7,853 nt of DNA. It comes from Bacteroidia bacterium (lineage in GTDB: Bacteria; Bacteroidota; Bacteroidia; Bacteroidales; Azobacteroidaceae). A program made the translations under genes and the position numbers. Position 1 is the stretch's first letter; the number at the start of each line of letters is the position of its first letter. Under the pieces are notes generated by a model. That model was given only the letters and a program-made list of their open reading frames with translations, had not been told where the DNA came from and made no database searches. This document shows, piece after piece, positions 4,962-7,853 of the stretch. Where the stretch lies: positions 1-7,853 of the forward strand of contig BNTW01000103.1 of NCBI GenBank assembly GCA_025996895.1, in the 5' to 3' direction.

Positions 4962-7450
4962 TTTCCAATCCCTTTTTCTTCCAATAATTTGGCATAATAT
5001 CCTCCGACAACCGAACGGGCAATGAATCCGACATGCGTTTTGCTATCCGTATTATACCAATCCGACATGGGAACGCGGTCGGTCGTTTCATTGTAAAATT
5101 TGTGCAAAGGAGCAATGAATTTTCCGAAAGTTTCCGTATCATCCGCCAAAGTGGCTGTCCAGATTATCCAATCCGATTTGGAATAATTCCGCCGACTATC
5201 CAAAGGCAAACCGTATTCATTTTGTTTAGTCAGATAATAGGCAATTTCTTTCTGCGCCACCGTTTTCGGGAAAATATTCAATTGCAGTAATTTATCCCAA
5301 ATCAAATTGTATTTTTGGCTCCAAGTATCCGGCTGGTCGAAAGTCAAGCGGTAATGGTCGCCGTTATCAGCCATTTCCATCCATTTTTGAGCCATCTCTT
5401 TGGCTATGCCGGTGTATTTTTCCGCCACCTCTTTTTTGCCTGATTTTTCGGCGAGGTAACCATAAGAAGCAATACCCATGATGGCTTTGACCGAAAGATT
5501 TACATTATGCGCAAAATGTCCGGCAAAGTCATCAGTACAAAGTTGATTTTCAGGGTCTAAACCTTTTTCGACCAAATAATCCGCCCAAACGGTCAATACT
5601 GCCCAGTGTTTTTCGGCATACAGGGCATTTCCTTCTACTGCGGCAATAGCGGCAGTCAGGGTCAGCATGTTACCGGCTTCTTCCAACGGCATATCGGCTC
5701 CGTAGGTTTGTCCGTTTGCCCAAGGATAGGTGCCCACATCATGAGAAGGGAAGGGTTTCACCCACTTTCCGCTTTCGCTGTAAAAGAAGATATGATTCAT
5801 AAGCCCTTTCGCCAATTCGGGATTATAGATCAGGAACAGCGGTGAGGAAGGATAGGTAATATCGACCGTTCCGATAGAGCCGTTGCTGTTGTTTTCTTTC
5901 GACAGGAATAATAAATCGCCGTTGGGTGCTTCCACTAATTTATGAGCCGAAATAGACTGACGATAAGCAAGAGCGCACAATTCGGCATATTGCTGTCCGC
6001 CGGCAGCCTTTGCTTTCGACATTAATTGGTGGTCAAATGCTGTGGCTTTAGCACTTAATGACGCAAAATCTTTGTTGGCTTCCACAAAAGCCTGTTCAAT
6101 GGTTTTATTGCCTTTCCGGTTCCAATAGGGACGCAAATTTTCATCGAAGTATTGGATGGAATAGATGTCATCATATCCCAGCATTATCTTGTCTGAGACC
6201 GATTTTGTTTTTGCATATTCTTTTGAAATGGCTAAATATCCATTCGCTTTGGTGCCGGTTTCTTTGGCTAATTTTCCGGTTTGAACGAAAGTACTGCGCA
6301 TTTGATAAGGGTCACCCACATTGTAGGTCGCATTTCTCCCTTCGCTGCTCAGATAAAAATAGCCCCAATCAATCCGAACATCATCACCTTTTTTGCCCAG
6401 AATTTTTTGTGCTGTGCTTCCGGTTTTCAGAAATACCAATCCATCTTTTTCAAATCCTTCGCCCGCATTTTCTTGGTTGGGTGAGTTGAGTGCCCAATTG
6501 GGAGCGGATTCAAAATAGATTTGCACATCATGCGCTTGAGCATCCAACGAGCGAATCGAATAAGACAGATAGTTGACCGGACGAGACACTAATTCCAAAT
6601 TATCCAAAAATAGCGGTGCAAGGAACGACAGCGTCAGTTCTACATCACCACAATCGAATTGATAATAGGTTTGCGTAGCTTGTACATCGACCGATTTTTG
6701 AACAGCAGTTGCGGTCAGGTAAGTTTCAATATCATCGTCCAGGTAAAGACCAAAATCGACCAAGCCGCCACCTGTTCTATTGTTACAATGCGCGGAAATC
6801 ACATTTTTACCGGCCTTCAATGTGGCTTTTACTTCATCGTTCAGCGTAATCCAGACATCTTTTTTCCAGGAATAGTCGGTGCCAACCACTTGAATACCAT
6901 TGATATACAATTCAAAAGTATCATCGTGCGAATATTTCAGGAACACCTCTTCGCCGGTCAAATCTTTTTCCAGTTGGATGTCGCGACGCACCCAGATATC
7001 TTTGGTTTGCCAGAGGGTGTTCACATTCATTTCTTCGGGCGTACCCCACGCAGCTTGTCCCTCCTTCCATTGAGAGTCGTTAAATGCCGGTTTTTCCCAA
7101 CCTTTTTGCGGCTTGTCGAAAGTATATTTCCCTGTCCAATCTTTTTCTGTGGAAATGGAGGCAATGGCTTTCATGGGTTTCTTTTCAATTCCCATAAAAC
7201 GATAAACCGTTCCATCCACGCGAATAGCACCAATGAGCGGAAAATCTTTATTCGTCCAGTGTTTTACTTGATCGTCATACAGATTATCGCTGACCGACCA
7301 GGCACTGGTATATGGGTCGATAGTCACTAAGGGGTAGGCCGGAGCGCGCAGGCTGTTGCTAATCGCCGGAAGCTGAACATCGGACTTCTCTGCCACATGG
7401 CAACCGAACAGTCCAAAGATGCAAATAAAGGAAAATAAATATTTCATCAT
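4952..7450 (-). CDS. Glutaminase A-family lipoprotein (DUF4964/DUF5127/DUF4965 type)
   Basis: This 832-residue predicted exported lipoprotein has a short positive N-terminus, a hydrophobic core and C17 preceded by LFG, a slightly atypical lipobox. The region about 35-90 (RAPAYPLVTIDPYTSAWS, DFPLIGAIRVDGTVYRFMG) matches the DUF4964-type N-terminus. About 100-242 is an inserted beta-rich segment (W/F-rich, HDDTFELYINGIQV, about residues 175-188) resembling galactose-binding-like domains. A DUF5127/GtaA-type beta domain follows (about 245-450). The rest is an all-helical six-hairpin domain with DVGTYPWANGQTYG starting at 571 and TDDFAGHFAHN starting at 639. Fungal GtaA members are extracellular glutaminases converting glutamine to glutamate; here this activity is inferred from family only. 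The six-hairpin fold is shared with glycosidases, so a glycan substrate is possible. Two ATGs in a row (7450 and 7447) leave the start ambiguous by one codon. Its stop lies inside the convergent dehydrogenase gene. The export signal after C17 (HVAEKSD) is weak for surface exposure. Confidence 0.85.
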   Translation of the reverse strand: MMKYLFSFICIFGLFGCHVAEKSDVQLPAISNSLRAPAYPLVTIDPYTSAWSVSDNLYDDQVKHWTNKDFPLIGAIRVDGTVYRFMGIEKKPMKAIASISTEKDWTGKYTFDKPQKGWEKPAFNDSQWKEGQAAWGTPEEMNVNTLWQTKDIWVRRDIQLEKDLTGEEVFLKYSHDDTFELYINGIQVVGTDYSWKKDVWITLNDEVKATLKAGKNVISAHCNNRTGGGLVDFGLYLDDDIETYLTATAVQKSVDVQATQTYYQFDCGDVELTLSFLAPLFLDNLELVSRPVNYLSYSIRSLDAQAHDVQIYFESAPNWALNSPNQENAGEGFEKDGLVFLKTGSTAQKILGKKGDDVRIDWGYFYLSSEGRNATYNVGDPYQMRSTFVQTGKLAKETGTKANGYLAISKEYAKTKSVSDKIMLGYDDIYSIQYFDENLRPYWNRKGNKTIEQAFVEANKDFASLSAKATAFDHQLMSKAKAAGGQQYAELCALAYRQSISAHKLVEAPNGDLLFLSKENNSNGSIGTVDITYPSSPLFLIYNPELAKGLMNHIFFYSESGKWVKPFPSHDVGTYPWANGQTYGADMPLEEAGNMLTLTAAIAAVEGNALYAEKHWAVLTVWADYLVEKGLDPENQLCTDDFAGHFAHNVNLSVKAIMGIASYGYLAEKSGKKEVAEKYTGIAKEMAQKWMEMADNGDHYRLTFDQPDTWSQKYNLIWDKLLQLNIFPKTVAQKEIAYYLTKQNEYGLPLDSRRNYSKSDWIIWTATLADDTETFGKFIAPLHKFYNETTDRVPMSDWYNTDSKTHVGFIARSVVGGYYAKLLEEKGIGNQK

Positions 7451-7479
7451 GTACTTTTATAAATTAAAGTGTGAAGATA

Positions 7480-7487
7480 CAACATTA
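7480..7487 (-). promoter_or_regulatory. Weak candidate -7 element for the leftward lipoprotein gene
   Basis: On the minus strand this reads TAATGTTG, one mismatch from TAnnTTTG, and would place transcription start roughly 25 bases before the ATG at 7450. I see no good -33 element about 20 bp further upstream. A second near match (TTTATTTG, 7499-7506 minus) also has one mismatch and no partner. The gene's true promoter in this 135-bp divergent region is therefore uncertain; it may need an activator or an alternative sigma factor. Confidence 0.25.
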
Positions 7488-7531
7488 TTTTGGAATCACA
7501 AATAAATCTGAATTTTCTGACACTTTTTCGC

Positions 7532-7564
7532 TTTTGTTTTTTCAGTATAAGTTTCTTATCTTTG
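7532..7564 (+). promoter_or_regulatory. Bacteroidota-type promoter of the DUF2723 gene
   Basis: TATCTTTG at 7557-7564 matches the -7 consensus TAnnTTTG exactly, and TTTTG at 7532-7536 fits the -33 element with a 20-bp spacer, the expected distance. Predicted transcription start is about 7568-7571, giving a leader of roughly 15-18 bases before the ATG at 7586. This is the best promoter match in the window and suggests constitutive housekeeping expression. Confidence 0.75.
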
Positions 7565-7585
7565 CGCGCTAATTATCAGTTATAT

Positions 7586-7853
7586 ATGAGAACATACAAA
7601 TGGGCGAATAATATTACCGGGTGGGTGGTTTTTGTGATTGCAGCAGTCACTTACTTGCTCACGATTGAGCCGACAGCGAGTTTTTGGGACTGTGGCGAGT
7701 TTATTGCATCTGCATACAAATTGGAAGTGGGGCATCCTCCCGGCGCACCGATTTTTATGCTCATGGGAAATTTATTTTCTCATTTGGCATCCGACCCTTC
7801 GCAAGTGCCGTTGATGTTGAACGCTTTGTCGGCGATTTTCAGTGCCTTGACAA
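7586..7853 (+). CDS. DUF2723 / TMEM260-like protein O-mannosyltransferase family membrane protein (N-terminal part)
   Basis: The first 89 residues of a multi-pass membrane protein are present; the gene runs off the right edge. After a short positive N-terminus, residues about 10-27 form a transmembrane helix, followed by the FWDCGEFI motif (D35, E38) and GHPPGAP (49-55), the hallmark start of the DUF2723 family. A second hydrophobic segment begins around 74. Members in Bacteroidota are usually about 1000 residues or more and are predicted to be GT-C-fold glycosyltransferases. The eukaryotic relative TMEM260 O-mannosylates proteins. The acidic residues in the first external loop are typical of such enzymes; catalysis here is inference. 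The ATG follows an AT-rich leader without Shine-Dalgarno, 21 bases after the promoter -7 box. It is divergent from the lipoprotein gene. Confidence 0.85.
   Translation, partial: MRTYKWANNITGWVVFVIAAVTYLLTIEPTASFWDCGEFIASAYKLEVGHPPGAPIFMLMGNLFSHLASDPSQVPLMLNALSAIFSALT

Noticed and set aside
4940..4975. A bidirectional terminator between the convergent genes
   Set aside because: The only T-rich run (4955-4959) has no adjacent stem, and the coding regions themselves overlap here.
6659..7330. A 223-codon open frame antisense to the lipoprotein gene
   Set aside because: It overlaps the strongly supported DUF4964 and beta domains of the leftward gene and has no start-site signals or family features.

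Overview
The window comes from a member of the Bacteroidota, most likely a Bacteroidales-like lineage. This is inferred from several signs: two promoters of the TAnnTTTG (-7) type with a T-rich -33 element about 20 bp upstream, start codons preceded by A/T-rich DNA without a clear Shine-Dalgarno sequence, a DUF2723 membrane protein, a DUF4964/DUF4965-type glutaminase-family lipoprotein, and an SDR-type threonine dehydrogenase. I cannot name the genus from sequence alone.

Layout. Bases 1-525 hold no credible gene. The first ~190 bases are a mosaic of intergenic repeats: a heptanucleotide tandem repeat, G/C-tract hairpins with G-quadruplex potential on both strands, and an ATTGCGGG palindrome. 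About 280 bases of AT-rich DNA with two inverted repeats follow, then a convincing promoter ending at 499. This promoter should drive a rightward two-gene unit: a fused proline dehydrogenase/P5C dehydrogenase (putA, 526-3978) and, 11 bp later, an SDR-type L-threonine 3-dehydrogenase starting at GTG (3990-4961). A leftward gene (7450-4952) encodes an 832-residue predicted lipoprotein of the fungal GtaA-like glutaminase family. Its stop codon lies inside the last codons of the threonine dehydrogenase gene, so the two convergent genes overlap by 10 bp with no room for a terminator. Across a 135-bp divergent intergenic region, a rightward DUF2723 (protein O-mannosyltransferase/TMEM260-like) membrane protein gene begins at 7586 under a near-consensus promoter and runs off the window.

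How the genes fit together. PutA turns proline into glutamate. Threonine dehydrogenase turns threonine into 2-amino-3-ketobutyrate, which goes on to glycine and acetyl-CoA. The lipoprotein, if it really is a glutaminase, would release glutamate from glutamine outside the inner membrane. The first three genes therefore read as an amino-acid catabolism neighbourhood. The functional link of the lipoprotein is the least certain part: its six-hairpin fold and an inserted carbohydrate-binding-like beta domain would also suit a glycan substrate. The DUF2723 gene is probably an independent unit. I found no mobile element, CRISPR array, RNA gene or clearly new system; the points most worth checking are the lipoprotein's architecture, the convergent overlap and the repeat/G-quadruplex leader.
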